From NCBI RefSeq assembly GCF_006476605.1, contig NZ_ML636802.1, forward strand, positions 310,001-374,000: DNA of 64,000 nt, written 5' to 3'. The notes under the pieces were generated by a model, which did not search any database, was not told where the DNA came from, and saw only the letters and a program-made list of their open reading frames with translations. Position numbers and translations under genes: made by a program. The DNA comes from Brucella gallinifaecis (GTDB lineage Bacteria > Pseudomonadota > Alphaproteobacteria > Rhizobiales > Rhizobiaceae). Shown piece after piece: positions 51,328 through 62,215 of this stretch (within the stretch, counting starts at the first letter, position 1; each line of letters begins with the position of its first letter).

Positions 51328-53150
51328 AACAGACTTGGCTGGTGCGGTGTTTTCTCCCACAGATGTGGTCTTCGCACCAGCTGCCACAATGCCCGCCATG
51401 CGGACACAGATATCAACACCCAATATACCGGAATGGCCAGAATATAAAAATAGCCGCCCAGCTCAGTCGGCTCCATGGTTTTAAGCCCAAGGACATAAAA
51501 GCTCAGATAGGCAAGCAGGATATTCAGCGCATCAATGCGCAGCAGCCACAGATTATCAGTCGTAAGCGGAGCGAACATCATGCTGGCAAGCAGTAGCGCT
51601 ATGGTCATAAGCATGAAAATATGCAAAAGCGCCGAGCCTATAATGCCCAGCATATAGATCTGGTTGATGGTAAACCGCCACCAGCCCAGTTCACGCGATG
51701 CCGCATAGGGATTGCGCCCATGCACAAGCCATGTCTGCATCCAGCCTTTTATCCAGCGTGTCCTCTGCTTGTTCCAGACACTGTAATCGCTGGGCGCATC
51801 TTCAATCGTGCCCCGGCTGATCACATCAACCCGATAACCAAAACGTGCCAGCCGCAAGCCAAGATCCGCGTCTTCTGTGACATTATATGCATCCCATCCG
51901 CCAACCTCATCCAGAGATGAGCGGCGAAAATGATTGGATGTGCCACCCAGCGGAATAACCAGCCCCTGCGATGCAAGCCATGGTAAAAGCCCACGGAAAA
52001 GCGTTGCATATTCAAATGCAAACATACGGGTCAGCAGATTTTCCCGGAAATTGCCAATAATGAGTGGCGCCTGAACGCAGGCAAGCGCCATGCCATCACG
52101 TTCAAATTTCTGCCATGCTTCCAGAAGTTGATCCGGGTGTGGCCGGTCCTCGGCGTCAAAAATCGCAACAAACTCACCACGGGTGAACTGCAATGCATAA
52201 TTCAACGCTTTTGGTTTTGTTCTCGGCCCCCCTGAAGGAACCAGGACAAGCTCGAAATTGCGCGGTAATTTCCTGCTGCGCAGGGCCGCAATCGTATCAA
52301 AGTCGTCTTTCTCACAAACCAGCTTGATATCCAGTTTGCTGCGTGGCCAATTCAACTGATCAAGGGCCGCAACAAGCTGTCCCACAACGGCCTGTTCACG
52401 ATAAAGCGGAACAAGAACTGAATAAACAGGCATGTCACTCTTGTTATATGCCCGTATCTTCGTCAATTGAAGCCGACGACTGGACGCTGCAGCAAATAAT
52501 CTAATGAGCACGCACCCAAAAAAGAATAACGTCACGCAAGCATGAAGCATCAGCATTGTTTTTGTTGGCCAGTTCACGATACAAACAACAAAAGCATAAA
52601 GCCCCATTGCGATCATGAATGCCTGCGGCGTATTCAGAACCCGGGATGCGGAGAAGAATTGCGGCGTCATGGAATGCGCACGCGAAATCAGTTCCCTCTG
52701 GTGGCGTTGCTGCAAAATTTTCCTCAGAAGAGAGGGCGTGCAAATCCTTATGCGGCTGCGTAATTGAGGTGATTGACGCAGATGCTCGGCAAGCCTGCCA
52801 ATCCGCTGTTCACTGGGTGCAAGATAAAGCTGACTGGCACCATCCTGCCCCAGTACCATCACTTCACGCGCTTCAGCCAGAATTGATAGCGTTTCTTCTC
52901 CAGAAACAAATATTCGTGACGGGAGAATCTCTTCTGTGAATGAAAGTTCAAGATAATCCGCAATTGCCTGAAAAAGCAGCGTCTCCGAAACAGCTGGCAT
53001 ATGCAAAATTTCTTGCGAAAAACTGGTACCGTTTGTTTTCGCAGCTTCATAAGCTCTTTTAAGGCAATCACGCGACACACCGCGTTGCGCCAATCTGGCA
53101 GATATGGCTGTGCATACCCCCAGATCGAATATATTCGATCCGTCACTCAT
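51255..53150 (-). CDS. Membrane glycosyltransferase family 2 with MshEN-like N-terminus
   Basis: 631 residues. About 1-160 is an N-terminal soluble region like the type II secretion E N-domain/MshEN, which binds c-di-GMP in some proteins (LEEL-like repeats: [20 protein letters not shown]). After a helix, the GT2 domain has [32 protein letters not shown] (DxD-type), [20 protein letters not shown], and [13 protein letters not shown] (Q/RxxRW), with C-terminal membrane helices. Processive beta-glycan synthesis, possibly c-di-GMP-controlled, is inferred. ATG at 53150 follows GGGGG. Confidence 0.88.
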   Translation of the reverse strand: MSDGSNIFDLGVCTAISARLAQRGVSRDCLKRAYEAAKTNGTSFSQEILHMPAVSETLLFQAIADYLELSFTEEILPSRIFVSGEETLSILAEAREVMVLGQDGASQLYLAPSEQRIGRLAEHLRQSPQLRSRIRICTPSLLRKILQQRHQRELISRAHSMTPQFFSASRVLNTPQAFMIAMGLYAFVVCIVNWPTKTMLMLHACVTLFFFGCVLIRLFAAASSRRLQLTKIRAYNKSDMPVYSVLVPLYREQAVVGQLVAALDQLNWPRSKLDIKLVCEKDDFDTIAALRSRKLPRNFELVLVPSGGPRTKPKALNYALQFTRGEFVAIFDAEDRPHPDQLLEAWQKFERDGMALACVQAPLIIGNFRENLLTRMFAFEYATLFRGLLPWLASQGLVIPLGGTSNHFRRSSLDEVGGWDAYNVTEDADLGLRLARFGYRVDVISRGTIEDAPSDYSVWNKQRTRWIKGWMQTWLVHGRNPYAASRELGWWRFTINQIYMLGIIGSALLHIFMLMTIALLLASMMFAPLTTDNLWLLRIDALNILLAYLSFYVLGLKTMEPTELGGYFYILAIPVYWVLISVSAWRALWQLVRRPHLWEKTPHQPSLFYVPEEESVSVLDARNSAPRPIMD

Positions 53151-53512
53151 AGTACCCCCGCACTACTACTGAACTTATTTTATTGTTTATTATTGAATTG
53201 CAAATTTATTTTGCACTAAATTAGTGCATTTGTATTTATATAGCTAAAATCAATCTAGACTATCAAATAAAAAATACAAACATTATTATTAACAATATTG
53301 TAAAACACTTGTTTATTAGTGTTTAATACATAAAATGCAAAATTAAAATCAATTTAATCTAAATTATTATAATCGCTAGATAATTTCATTTTTAAAAGTG
53401 TTTTTGCAGTATATTTTAATCTCAATGAATGCGATCAAAGTTTCATGCATCCTGTGTTTCTACCAGCTCATATTAACGCTATCTTATAAGATAGAGCTCA
53501 AGATAAAATGCA
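53151..53512. other. AT-rich intergenic region
   Basis: 362 bp, strikingly richer in A and T than the genes around it (long runs of TTTAT/AATTA type) and without a coding frame. It separates the divergent GT2 and solute-binding genes and contains the palindrome at 53212-53228. Such AT-rich tracts are targets of Ros/MucR-type regulators in Rhizobiales; no exact site is claimed. Confidence 0.7.
53212..53228. promoter_or_regulatory. Perfect 17-bp palindrome upstream of GT2 gene
   Basis: TGCACTAA (53212-53219), A, TTAGTGCA (53221-53228), about 62-78 bp before the GT2 ATG. The TGCAC...GTGCA ends resemble quorum-sensing (tra/lux-box-type) half sites, but this is only a resemblance. Confidence 0.6.
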
Positions 53513-54358
53513 ATGAGACCACATCTTTTCAGTGCAGCGTTTATAATGTTCTGGCTTTCGGCATGCCTGCCTGCCAGCACCCAGAACCTGCCCCAGTTTC
53601 CTGCGTTTTTTAACCCCAAAGAACGGCTGGCCTTGCCATCCTTACGGGGAATGGACAGACTGCGCTTTATCACCACGCTCGATTTCCCGCCTTTCAATGC
53701 TCTCAACAATGCGGGGCAGCTTTCAGGTTACAATGTGGACCTTGCCAAGGCGCTTTGCGATCAGATGAAATTAAACGACATTTGCCAGATTGAGGCAGCG
53801 CCATGGAACGAGATTATCTCCAAACTGGAAAATGGTGAGGCTGAAGCCATTATTGCAGGCTTGAGCATCAATGCGCAAAATCGCGAGAAGTTTCTGTTCA
53901 CACAACCCTATCTGCGTCTGCCAGCCCGTTTCATGACAAAAAAGACAAGTGGCTTCACTGATAGAGCTGCTGTTGCAACCAAAGGCAAAAATGTCGGTGT
54001 CATAAGCGACACAGCGCATGAACAAGTGCTGAAGACTTATTTCCCTGACGCTGTTGCAAAAGCCTATCCTGACAGAGAAAAGCTGCTACAAGCCCTGCAA
54101 AAGGATGAAATTATCGCAGCATTTGACGATGGAATGACCCTATCGTTCTGGCTCGCAAGTGATGAAGCAAATGATTGCTGCGCATTTGCAGGCGGGCCTT
54201 ATCTCGCACCGCAATATCTGGGATCAGGCCTGAGCATCGCCGTCGCGCACAAGGACGCAGCCCTTGCAAGCGCCTTCAACCACGCGCTTCAATCCCTGCA
54301 ACAGCAGGGAAAACTGACCGAGCTTTATCTGCGCTATTTTCCAAACAGTTTTTATTGA
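53513..54358 (+). CDS. Orphan amino-acid-type solute-binding protein
   Basis: 281 residues, SBP family 3. N-terminal hydrophobic stretch FSAAFIMFWLSAC ends in LSAC, a possible lipobox with Cys18. The binding domain has LDFPPFNALNNAGQLSGYNV (ligand pocket), EAEAIIAGLSINAQNREKFL, and a late YLGSGLSIAVAHKDAAL. No permease or ATPase gene is nearby. May feed a distant ABC transporter or act as a sensor. Ribosome site weak; flanked by AT-rich DNA. Confidence 0.85.
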   Translation: MRPHLFSAAFIMFWLSACLPASTQNLPQFPAFFNPKERLALPSLRGMDRLRFITTLDFPPFNALNNAGQLSGYNVDLAKALCDQMKLNDICQIEAAPWNEIISKLENGEAEAIIAGLSINAQNREKFLFTQPYLRLPARFMTKKTSGFTDRAAVATKGKNVGVISDTAHEQVLKTYFPDAVAKAYPDREKLLQALQKDEIIAAFDDGMTLSFWLASDEANDCCAFAGGPYLAPQYLGSGLSIAVAHKDAALASAFNHALQSLQQQGKLTELYLRYFPNSFY

Positions 54359-54690
54359 ATCAAAAGACCTTGTCTTTCTTTTCAACCCATCAGCTGTTTC
54401 GACAAGCGGTATGCGTGCCATTTTGTCGCATGGCAATTCGCGGTTCCAGCTGAATTTTCAGTCATTATTGAAATGATCGACTTTTCGATACTTACAGTAT
54501 TAAAGTAAAATTATTTAAAATCATAATATTGAATGGCAATTCATTAAATTCATCAGCACATAAATTGTCATATATCCGAAAATTCAGGTCGCTTCTACCA
54601 TATATTATAAATATTTCCAGAGATTTATTGCCTCTTGTAGATTTTTTCTTTTCACTGATAATAAAAAATGAGGAGAAGGAGGAATTATTC
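54359..54690. other. AT-rich gap before small membrane gene
   Basis: 332 bp with no supportable gene. It is again AT-rich (54495-54660), probably carries the promoter of the 54-residue protein, and ends in a very strong ribosome site (GGAGAAGGAGG). Confidence 0.65.
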
Positions 54691-54855
54691 ATGTACCAGG
54701 GCATCAGTACTCATTGGCACAAAACTCCTGCAAAGGCACAGCGCTCACCACACGAAGCCACATATGTATTCTTCGGGATATTTCTGGCGTGCCTTACAGT
54801 TCCAGCGGCAATCATCCTTTGGGCAATAGCTCAGGGAATAATGGCCCATTTTTAA
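54691..54855 (+). CDS. Small single-helix membrane protein, 54 aa
   Basis: 54 residues. Polar N-terminus (MYQGISTHWHKTPAKAQRSP) then a single membrane helix VFFGIFLACLTVPAAIILWA and a short tail IAQGIMAHF. Ribosome site GGAGG about 8 nt before the ATG. Not recognised; could be a membrane-complex subunit. Followed by a strong terminator. Confidence 0.75.
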   Translation: MYQGISTHWHKTPAKAQRSPHEATYVFFGIFLACLTVPAAIILWAIAQGIMAHF

Positions 54856-54887
54856 AATTTGTTTCTGAAATTTTGTATCAATAAAAC

Positions 54888-54916
54888 AAAGCCCCGCTCC
54901 ATGAGCGGGGCTTTTT
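54888..54916. terminator. Terminator between small membrane gene and bepE
   Basis: AAAGCCCCGCT (54888-54898) and AGCGGGGCTTT (54904-54914) with a 5-nt loop, then TT on plus and TTTGTTTT on minus; it can serve both strands. Confidence 0.88.
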
Positions 54917-54947
54917 ACATCAATGCTTTTACATCTATGCAAGAGTT

Positions 54948-54986
54948 TCCCCGGGCTTGCCATGTTCATGCCCGGGGATCTTTTTT
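54948..54986 (+). terminator. Second plus-strand terminator
   Basis: TCCCCGGGC (54948-54956) and GCCCGGGGA (54970-54978) with a 13-nt loop, followed by a run of seven T. It has no T-run on the minus side. Confidence 0.8.
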
Positions 54987-57900
54987 TACTGCGTCGAGCC
55001 GTTGCCTTCACCGGTTGCGGCCGGTGCTACAGCGACATCATTCGGGCGCTTCTTAGGCGGCTTGCGTGCAATCAGGCTATAGAACATCGGGATGAAGAAG
55101 GTCGCGACAAAAGTTGCAACCAACATACCACCGATAACGCCAGTACCGATTGAGTGACGGCTTGCTGAACCCGCACCCGTGCTGATTGCCAGCGGAACCA
55201 CACCAAGGATAAACGCCAGCGACGTCATCACAATCGGGCGGAAACGCAAGCGTGCAGCTTCGGCAGCAGCCTCAATTGCCGATTTTCCCTCTTCGCGTTG
55301 CAAGACGGCAAATTCGACGATCAGAATCGCATTCTTCGCCGCAAGACCTATCAGCGTCACCATACCAATCTGGAAGTAGACATCATTGGTCAGACCACGC
55401 AGATAGGTTGCAAGAAGTGCACCAAAGATAGCGAATGGCACAGCCGTGATAACAGCCAGCGGCAGGCTCCAGCGCTCATACTGGGCAGCAAGGATCAGGA
55501 ACACCATGATCAAGCCAAAGATCATGGCCTGTGTGCCACTGCCGCTTGTCGAGACTTCCTGATAGGCTGAACCCGTCCAGGCAATCTGGAAACCCTGCGG
55601 CAGAACGTCTGCGGCCACTTCCTGCATGGCTTTGATAGCCTCGCCCGAAGTGTAGCCCGGCGCCGGATTACCCGTGACCTTGGCCGCATTAAACGCATTG
55701 AAACGCTCAAGCTGATCGGGGCCAACAATACGCTTGACCGTCACCAGTGCATTCAATGGAATCATGCTGCCGGAATCCGCACGCACAAACACATGTTTGA
55801 GATCACTTGGATCGCGGCGGAATTCTGCTTCCGACTGCAAGTTGACCTGATAGTTACGGCCATAAAGCGTGAAGTCATTGACATAAACACTGCCGAATGT
55901 CGCCTGCATGGCCGTGAACACCGAATTAATCGGCACACCCATGGCCTTGGCTTTCTGACGATCAAGCTCAATGTCATATTGCGGCACATTCGGGTCGAAG
56001 GTTGTGCGAACGCCTGCAAGCTCAGGGCGCTTGTTCGCAGCTTCAACCAGAAGATTGGTCGCATTGGTCAAAGACTGAACACCACCGCCCGTACGATCCT
56101 GCACATAAAGTTCAAAACCGCCCGTCGTGCTAAGCCCCAGAATTGGCGGCGGGTTGAATGCCAGCACCATACCATCCTGAATGCCCGCATTCATGCCCAT
56201 GATCGCACCGGGAAGATTACGCGCATCGACATCAGGCGTTGTGCGTTCTTTCCAGTCTTTGAGCATGATGAACATTGTGCCGGCACTGGTTTTCAGACCG
56301 CCCGAAAGCAGATCAAAACCAGCAACCTCAAACACGCTCTCAATGGCTGGATGCTTGCGGATATTGTTGCTCGCCTCATGCAGAACAGCACTTGTACGAT
56401 CCAGCGATGCGGCAGGAGGCAGCACAGCCACACTGAACAAAAAGCCCTGATCTTCATCCGGCAACAGCGAACCCGGTACTTTTTCAAACAGATAATATGT
56501 ACCACCCAGAATGCCGGCAAAAATCAACAGGCCAATCGAAGCACGCTTGAGAAGGAAGCGCACGCCGGTTGTATAACCGCTTGTCACCCGATCAAAGAAA
56601 CGGTTGAAAATACGGAATGGCAGCATCGGCTCATGATGGCCGGGTTTGAGGATCAATGCGCAGAGTGCAGGCGTCAGCGTCAGAGCCACGACACCCGAAA
56701 TCGTTACAGATATCGCAATGGTAACAGCAAACTGCTTATACATTTCGCCGACCAGACCGCCCATGAAGGCGACCGGAATAAACACCGCACAGAGCACCAG
56801 AACAATTGCGATAACCGGGCCAGTCACTTCGCCCATTGCCTTGATCGCAGCTTCGCGAGGCGGCAATTTCTCGGTCGTCATGATGCGTTCGACGTTTTCC
56901 AGCACCACGATAGCATCATCCACCACGATACCAATCGCCAGAACCAGACCGAACAATGTCAGCAGGTTGATAGAGAAGCCAAGCACATACATGCCTGCAA
57001 AGGTACCAATAATCGAGATCGGAACCGCGATGACCGGAATAAGTGTTGCACGCCAGTTCTGAAGGAAGATGAAGACCACAAGAACAACGAGGATAATCGC
57101 CTCGATGAAAGTGTGGATCACTTCTTCCACCGACACCTTGATGAATTTGGTGGTGTCAAACGGAACCGAATAATCAATGCCTTCAGGGAAGCTGGCCTTG
57201 AGTTCCGTCATGCGGTGCTCAATCAGCTCCATTGTGTTGAGCGCGTTTGCTCCGGGCTGAAGATAGATCGCAATAGGAACAGCAGGCGTACCATTGAGCG
57301 CACTGTCAACCAGATAGCTTTCCGTACCCAGCTCAACGCGTGCAATGTCCTTGAGAAGGAGTGTCGCCGCATTCTTATCAGAACGCAGGATAATATTTTC
57401 AAATGCACTCGCATCCGGCAGACGACCCTGCGTGGTTGCCGTATAGGTAAACGGTCCGGCCAGTGAGTCAGGCTGATCGCCAAAACGACCGGCGGCAAAT
57501 TGTGCATTCTGTTCCTGAATAGCCGTCTGAACATCTGATGGTGTCAGATTATATTGTGCAAGCTTGTCCGGGCGCAGCCAGATACGCATCGAATATTCAA
57601 TATTACCAAGAATCTGGACATCGCCCACACCCGGCAAACGCTTGAGGTCATCAATAACGTTCAGGATCGCATAGTTGCCGACATAAGTACGGTCATAACG
57701 ATCGCTGGTGGAGAACATCGCCACCATGCCGAGAATGGTGCTGGAACGCTTGTCGACGGTGACGCCAAGACGTTGCACTTCCTGTGGGAGCGACGAGGTT
57801 GCACGCTGCACACGGTTATTGACGTTAATCGTCGCCTGATCCGGGTCCGTACCCAGCGCGAAGGTTACGGTCAGCTGCATGGTGCCGCTGCCAAGGCTCG

Positions 57901-58141
57901 AGGACTGCATATAAAGCATGTTCTCGACGCCATTGACCTGCTGCTCAAGCGGCGCTGCAACAGTTTGTGTCACCGTTTCAGCACTGGCGCCCGGATAGGT
58001 CGCACTGACAACCACCTGTGGCGGCGTCAACTCGGGATATTGTGCAACAGGCAGAATCCGCATCGAAATGAGGCCTGCCAGCACAATGATGATGGAAATG
58101 ACCGCCGCAAAAACCGGACGGTCGACAAAGAACCTGTTCAT
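54986..58141 (-). CDS. bepE: RND efflux pump inner-membrane transporter (BepE/AcrB type)
   Basis: 1051 residues, standard HAE1-RND length. [20 protein letters not shown] start, TM4 with the proton-relay Asp pair in [39 protein letters not shown], and [20 protein letters not shown] near the end. Drives drug and bile-salt export through a tripartite complex; an outer-membrane TolC/BepC partner must lie elsewhere. Overlaps bepD by 4 nt. Confidence 0.95.
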   Translation of the reverse strand: MNRFFVDRPVFAAVISIIIVLAGLISMRILPVAQYPELTPPQVVVSATYPGASAETVTQTVAAPLEQQVNGVENMLYMQSSSLGSGTMQLTVTFALGTDPDQATINVNNRVQRATSSLPQEVQRLGVTVDKRSSTILGMVAMFSTSDRYDRTYVGNYAILNVIDDLKRLPGVGDVQILGNIEYSMRIWLRPDKLAQYNLTPSDVQTAIQEQNAQFAAGRFGDQPDSLAGPFTYTATTQGRLPDASAFENIILRSDKNAATLLLKDIARVELGTESYLVDSALNGTPAVPIAIYLQPGANALNTMELIEHRMTELKASFPEGIDYSVPFDTTKFIKVSVEEVIHTFIEAIILVVLVVFIFLQNWRATLIPVIAVPISIIGTFAGMYVLGFSINLLTLFGLVLAIGIVVDDAIVVLENVERIMTTEKLPPREAAIKAMGEVTGPVIAIVLVLCAVFIPVAFMGGLVGEMYKQFAVTIAISVTISGVVALTLTPALCALILKPGHHEPMLPFRIFNRFFDRVTSGYTTGVRFLLKRASIGLLIFAGILGGTYYLFEKVPGSLLPDEDQGFLFSVAVLPPAASLDRTSAVLHEASNNIRKHPAIESVFEVAGFDLLSGGLKTSAGTMFIMLKDWKERTTPDVDARNLPGAIMGMNAGIQDGMVLAFNPPPILGLSTTGGFELYVQDRTGGGVQSLTNATNLLVEAANKRPELAGVRTTFDPNVPQYDIELDRQKAKAMGVPINSVFTAMQATFGSVYVNDFTLYGRNYQVNLQSEAEFRRDPSDLKHVFVRADSGSMIPLNALVTVKRIVGPDQLERFNAFNAAKVTGNPAPGYTSGEAIKAMQEVAADVLPQGFQIAWTGSAYQEVSTSGSGTQAMIFGLIMVFLILAAQYERWSLPLAVITAVPFAIFGALLATYLRGLTNDVYFQIGMVTLIGLAAKNAILIVEFAVLQREEGKSAIEAAAEAARLRFRPIVMTSLAFILGVVPLAISTGAGSASRHSIGTGVIGGMLVATFVATFFIPMFYSLIARKPPKKRPNDVAVAPAATGEGNGSTQ

Positions 58142-59331
58142 TGCTTGTCTGCCGCCTGTTCTTTACCGGCATCTGTGCCGGCTTCATTTGCGGCTTTCGC
58201 CTCAACCGGCTGGACTGCCTTACCCGGTGCGGCCTTGATCACACCTTCGGTGATAACACGGTCGCCGGGCTGCAGGCCTTCACTCACCAGCCATGAGTCG
58301 GTGAGTTCACGCGCGATCTTGATCGGACGCACTTCCGCAATATTATCCTTATTCACGACATAGACAAACTGACCTTGCGGAGTCTGCATAAGCGCCTCCT
58401 TGGGAACCAGTATCGCATTGTCGATGGTGACGCCCAGAATATTGGCCCGGACAAACTGACCGGGAATAAGACGCTGTTCAGGATTGTCTACCACGGCACG
58501 AACACCAAGCGTCCCGGTTTCCGTATCAAGGGATGATGACGTGAAATCAATTGTTCCTTCATGATCATAGGCCTGATCATCACCGAACAGGATTTTGATG
58601 CGCAGACTATCCGTATCCTGACCTGTCGCAGCACGGGCCTCACGCAATTTGCGAATTTCAGCGGCTTCCGAGTCGGTGAAAGAGAAATTGACATAGACGG
58701 GATCAATCTGGGTAATCGACGTCAAAAGGCTCGAGGCAGCGTCAGTACCAATAAGGCTGCCTTCCGAGACCTGTTCCTGACTGGTGATACCGCTGATAGG
58801 TGCCGTTACCTTGGTATAGCTGAGATTAAGTTCTGCCGTGCGCAACTGCGCCTTGGCAGCCGCTACAGCGGCCTTGTTCAGATCGCGGGTTGCAAAAGCC
58901 GTATCGCGTGCCGCAGCACTTTGTACCTTTTGCTGAACAAGCTGTTCTGCGCGATCCGCATCGCGGATCGACTGCTGATACTGCGCTTCAGCCTGGGCGA
59001 CCTGTGCCTGCGCACGCGCAAACTCAGCCTCATAAGGTGCCGGATCAATCTCAAACAGCAAATCCCCCGCCTTGACGACCGAACCTTCTACGAAGTTACG
59101 ATGCAGAAGAATACCGCCAACACGTGCACGGACCTGAACATCACGAAACGCGCTGACGCGAGCCGCATATTCATATGGAACCTCGATACTCTCGGTCTTG
59201 ATTTGTGTCACAGTAACAGGCGGAGGCGGAGGCGTAGCACCACCCGGTGCCTGCGCAAGTGCAGATTGTCCTGCAAGAATGAGGAATGCAGCACTTGCCG
59301 CAAAAACCCGGATGGAACTGGTCATTGTCAT
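58138..59331 (-). CDS. bepD: RND periplasmic adaptor (BepD/AcrA type)
   Basis: 397 residues. Signal peptide about 1-26 ([16 protein letters not shown] ... ALA-QA) without a lipobox, followed by a Pro-rich stretch. Then the biotinyl-lipoyl half ([20 protein letters not shown]), a long coiled hairpin ([20 protein letters not shown]) and a beta-barrel ([17 protein letters not shown]). Links BepE to an outer-membrane channel. Start at 59331 chosen by the signal peptide; the alternative ATG at 59325 is close. The 18-bp palindrome just upstream may be its operator. Confidence 0.9.
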   Translation of the reverse strand: MTMTSSIRVFAASAAFLILAGQSALAQAPGGATPPPPPVTVTQIKTESIEVPYEYAARVSAFRDVQVRARVGGILLHRNFVEGSVVKAGDLLFEIDPAPYEAEFARAQAQVAQAEAQYQQSIRDADRAEQLVQQKVQSAAARDTAFATRDLNKAAVAAAKAQLRTAELNLSYTKVTAPISGITSQEQVSEGSLIGTDAASSLLTSITQIDPVYVNFSFTDSEAAEIRKLREARAATGQDTDSLRIKILFGDDQAYDHEGTIDFTSSSLDTETGTLGVRAVVDNPEQRLIPGQFVRANILGVTIDNAILVPKEALMQTPQGQFVYVVNKDNIAEVRPIKIARELTDSWLVSEGLQPGDRVITEGVIKAAPGKAVQPVEAKAANEAGTDAGKEQAADKQ

Positions 59332-59370
59332 AATGGGAGTTGCCCTTGATGTCGTACGGTGCGGCCGAAT

Positions 59371-59388
59371 AAACATACACCAATGTTT
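59371..59388. promoter_or_regulatory. Candidate BepR operator
   Basis: AAACAT (59371-59376), ACACCA, ATGTTT (59383-59388), an 18-bp palindrome 40 bp before bepD. The ACAT...ATGT ends are similar to those of AcrR/TtgR operators. The divergent TetR gene starts at 59518. Confidence 0.65.
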
Positions 59389-59517
59389 GTAAATACGAAT
59401 TACCCTGTTATAGTCAATCATATAATGTGGCACATCACGAATGCGTTATTCCGATTGTGAACAGAAGTCCGTTTATTTTGAACATGCGCTTATTGCTGGA
59501 ATACTGAAAGAACCGGA

Positions 59518-60147
59518 ATGCGAAGAACCAAGGCCGAGGCCGCAGCAACACGCGATGCTATACTGACTGCTGCCGAGCAAGTATTTCTTGAACGCGGCGT
59601 TAAACAGTCCACATTAATGGAAATCGCATGCCATGCTGGCGTCACGCGTGGCGCGATCTATTTTCATTTTCGCGATAAACTTGATATTTTTCAAGCTATA
59701 TTAAACCGCACATGCTTCCCGCATGAAGAAATCATGCGCCAAGCAGCAGCATGTGACCATCCAAACCCTCTTCATATCCTTGAACAATCAATTTTAACTG
59801 CCCTTGAACTTTTTTCAACCGATGAACGTCAACAAAATGTATTTACAATCATTCATCAGCGCTGCGAATATGTTGGTGACGTTGCCCATCTTACAGAACA
59901 TTTGAAAGAAACCCGTGCAAATGTGCTGTCTCTTTTCACAGCGCTAATTGAAGTTGCCGAACGCCGCGGAGAATTGTCCAAAGAATGGAATTCCAGCATG
60001 GCCGCGCAAATTCTGCTGGCTCTGCTTGGTGGGCTGTTGAATGAGTGGCTTAGAAGCGAAAAAAGTTTCAACCTGCTCGATTCAGGCACAAAAGCAGTCA
60101 AGGCCATGATAATATCCATGCACATTGAACACGCGCAGATTGATTAA
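59518..60147 (+). CDS. bepR: TetR-family repressor of the efflux pump (BepR/AcrR type)
   Basis: 209 residues. N-terminal MRRTKAEAAATRDAILTAAE and EIACHAGVTRGAIYFHFRDK give the HTH; the C-terminal domain (about 85-200) is of the TetR_C_2 AcrR/TtgR type. Divergent from bepDE, the arrangement in Brucella. Ligand probably a drug or bile component. Confidence 0.9.
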   Translation: MRRTKAEAAATRDAILTAAEQVFLERGVKQSTLMEIACHAGVTRGAIYFHFRDKLDIFQAILNRTCFPHEEIMRQAAACDHPNPLHILEQSILTALELFSTDERQQNVFTIIHQRCEYVGDVAHLTEHLKETRANVLSLFTALIEVAERRGELSKEWNSSMAAQILLALLGGLLNEWLRSEKSFNLLDSGTKAVKAMIISMHIEHAQID

Positions 60148-60449
60148 GTCATGCCTCAGGGGCAGGATCGAAACCGCATCCCGACCATATATCGCATTGC
60201 AAATTGAGTATATAAATCATTATTGACAGCTCCTGTCACAGGAGTGTCCGCCCGGCTTCATCAAACAGACGCATATTGCAAATATTTTTTAATTTACGCT
60301 TACGTTAATGTAACTCTTGCGATTAAGACGAAAGTCGACCACATTCAGCATTGAGGAGTATCTGCCCGTTTTTCGGGAGCAGGCAATATTGGGAGACGGG
60401 TGGCGGGTTGGCTGCTCAAACAAAGGACGGAGCAATCCGGGGAGAAAGC
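60148..60449. other. Region upstream of fadD
   Basis: 302 bp with no gene. Holds an inverted repeat (60225-60248: GACA-g-CTCCTG and CAGGAG-TGTC) and the fadD operator candidate (60299-60314). An in-frame ATG-less extension of fadD to 60351 is not needed. Confidence 0.6.
60299..60314. promoter_or_regulatory. Candidate LiuR/PsrA-like site upstream of fadD
   Basis: CTTACGTTAATGTAAC (60299-60314) is a near-palindrome similar to the TTTACGTTAACGTAAA type of site bound by LiuR, a MerR regulator of branched-chain and fatty acid catabolism. The similarity is partial, with two mismatches. Confidence 0.4.
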
Positions 60450-62177
60450 ATGGCAAAAAAAGCAACCGAAGCAAAACCCACATCGCGCAAGACAACCAGA
60501 AACGCTGCTGCACAGGACAAAATCTGGCTCAAATCCTATCCCAAAAGCGTCCCGCATGAGATTGATCTGAGCAAAGCCACTTCGATTGGCGACATGATTG
60601 CCAATGCGTGCCGCCAGTTTGCCGACAAGCCAGCCTTTACATGTATGGGCAAGGATTTGTCCTATAAAGAGCTTGATGAGCAATCGCGCATGCTTGCTGC
60701 ATGGCTGCAATCGCGCGGACTTGTGAAGGGTGATCGCGTTGCGATCATGATGCCCAATATCCTGCAATATCCGGTAGCAATTGTAGCGATCCTGCGCGCT
60801 GGTTTCGTGGTCGTGAATGTTAACCCGCTCTACACACCGCGTGAGTTACAGCATCAATTGAACGATTCAGGTGCGCAGGCCCTGATCGTGCTCGAAAATT
60901 TTGCCTCAACGGTGCAAAAGTCCCTCCCATCAATCCATGTGCCCAACATCATTGTCGCGTCCATGGGCGACATGCATGGTTTCAAAGGCCATATCATTAA
61001 TCTGGTGGTGCGCAAGATCAAGAAACTGGTGCCGGAATGGACTATTCCGGGTCATGTCCGCTTCAAGGACGCTCTCACGCAGGGAAAAGCCAAGTCTTTC
61101 AATCCGGTTCCGGTCGATAGTTCCGACCTTGCATTTCTGCAATATACAGGCGGCACAACCGGCGTTTCCAAAGGCGCGATGCTCAGCCATTCCAATATTC
61201 TGGCCAATGTCGAACAGATGCAACTATGGATGGATGTGGCATTCCAGAACAAGGGCAAACCAAAGGAGCTTAACTTCGTTTGCGCCCTGCCCCTTTATCA
61301 TATTTTTGCGCTCACTGTGAATGCGATGATCGGGCTAAAACTGGGAGCACGCAATATTCTGATACCGAACCCGCGCGATATTCCAGCCTTTGTAAAAGAG
61401 TTGCAGAAATATCCGTTCCACATTTTTCCGGGTCTCAACACGCTGTTTAACGCTTTGATGAATAATGAGGATTTCAAAGCGCTGAATTTCAAACCACTGG
61501 TGCTCACCCTTGGTGGCGGCATGGCGGTTCAGCGCCCGATTGCCGAACGCTGGCAGGAAATGACGGGTTGCCATATTACGGAAGGCTATGGACTTTCGGA
61601 AACCTCACCAGTCGCATCTGCCAATGCACTTGATGCGACAGAATTCAGCGGCACAATCGGCCTGCCCATGCCTTCAACCGACATTGCGATCCGCGATGAC
61701 GAGGGCAAGGATTTGGCGCTGGGCGAAGTGGGTGAAATCTGCGTACGCGGCCCACAGGTGATGATGGGCTATTGGAACCGGCCCGATGAAACCGCACATG
61801 CAATCATGGCCGATGGTTTCTTTCGCACCGGCGACATGGGCTTCATGGATGAAAACGGCTTCACCAAGATTGTGGACCGCAAAAAGGATATGATCCTTGT
61901 TTCCGGTTTCAATGTCTATCCCAATGAAATCGAGGAAGTTGCGGCTGAGCATCCGGGTATTGTCGAATCTGCCGCTGTTGGTGTGCCGAATGAACATTCC
62001 GGTGAAGTGGTGAAGCTCTATGTCGTGCGGCGCGACCCGAACCTGACAGAAGAAGACGTCAAGTTCTTCTGCGCCCAGCGCCTTACCAATTACAAGCGTC
62101 CGCGCGAAGTGGAATTCCGCGATGCCTTGCCGAAAACCAATGTCGGCAAGATTTTGCGTCGCGAATTACGCGACTAA
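60450..62177 (+). CDS. fadD: Long-chain fatty acid-CoA ligase
   Basis: 575 residues, AMP-binding (ANL) superfamily. AMP-binding loop YTGGTTGVSKGAMLSHSN, GYGLSETSPVASANA, DRKKDMILVSGFNVYPNEIE and the C-terminal catalytic Lys in KTNVGKILRRELRD. An N-terminal Lys/Ala-rich extension of about 30 residues (MAKKATEAKPTSRKTTR) precedes it, not usual in E. coli FadD. Activates fatty acids for beta-oxidation. ATG at 60450 with GGGGAGA. Confidence 0.93.
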   Translation: MAKKATEAKPTSRKTTRNAAAQDKIWLKSYPKSVPHEIDLSKATSIGDMIANACRQFADKPAFTCMGKDLSYKELDEQSRMLAAWLQSRGLVKGDRVAIMMPNILQYPVAIVAILRAGFVVVNVNPLYTPRELQHQLNDSGAQALIVLENFASTVQKSLPSIHVPNIIVASMGDMHGFKGHIINLVVRKIKKLVPEWTIPGHVRFKDALTQGKAKSFNPVPVDSSDLAFLQYTGGTTGVSKGAMLSHSNILANVEQMQLWMDVAFQNKGKPKELNFVCALPLYHIFALTVNAMIGLKLGARNILIPNPRDIPAFVKELQKYPFHIFPGLNTLFNALMNNEDFKALNFKPLVLTLGGGMAVQRPIAERWQEMTGCHITEGYGLSETSPVASANALDATEFSGTIGLPMPSTDIAIRDDEGKDLALGEVGEICVRGPQVMMGYWNRPDETAHAIMADGFFRTGDMGFMDENGFTKIVDRKKDMILVSGFNVYPNEIEEVAAEHPGIVESAAVGVPNEHSGEVVKLYVVRRDPNLTEEDVKFFCAQRLTNYKRPREVEFRDALPKTNVGKILRRELRD

Positions 62178-62184
62178 ATGAGAG

Positions 62185-62209
62185 ATGGCCCTCTAATCAG
62201 GAGGGCCAT
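62185..62209. terminator. Hairpin between fadD and gph
   Basis: ATGGCCCTC (62185-62193) and GAGGGCCAT (62201-62209) around a 7-nt loop between convergent genes; U-tract short on both sides. Confidence 0.6.
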
Positions 62210-62215
62210 TTCGGT

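Noticed and set aside
55793-57466. 557-codon plus-strand open frame
   Set aside because: Antisense to bepE; composition rich in Arg/His/Asn as expected for a shadow frame.
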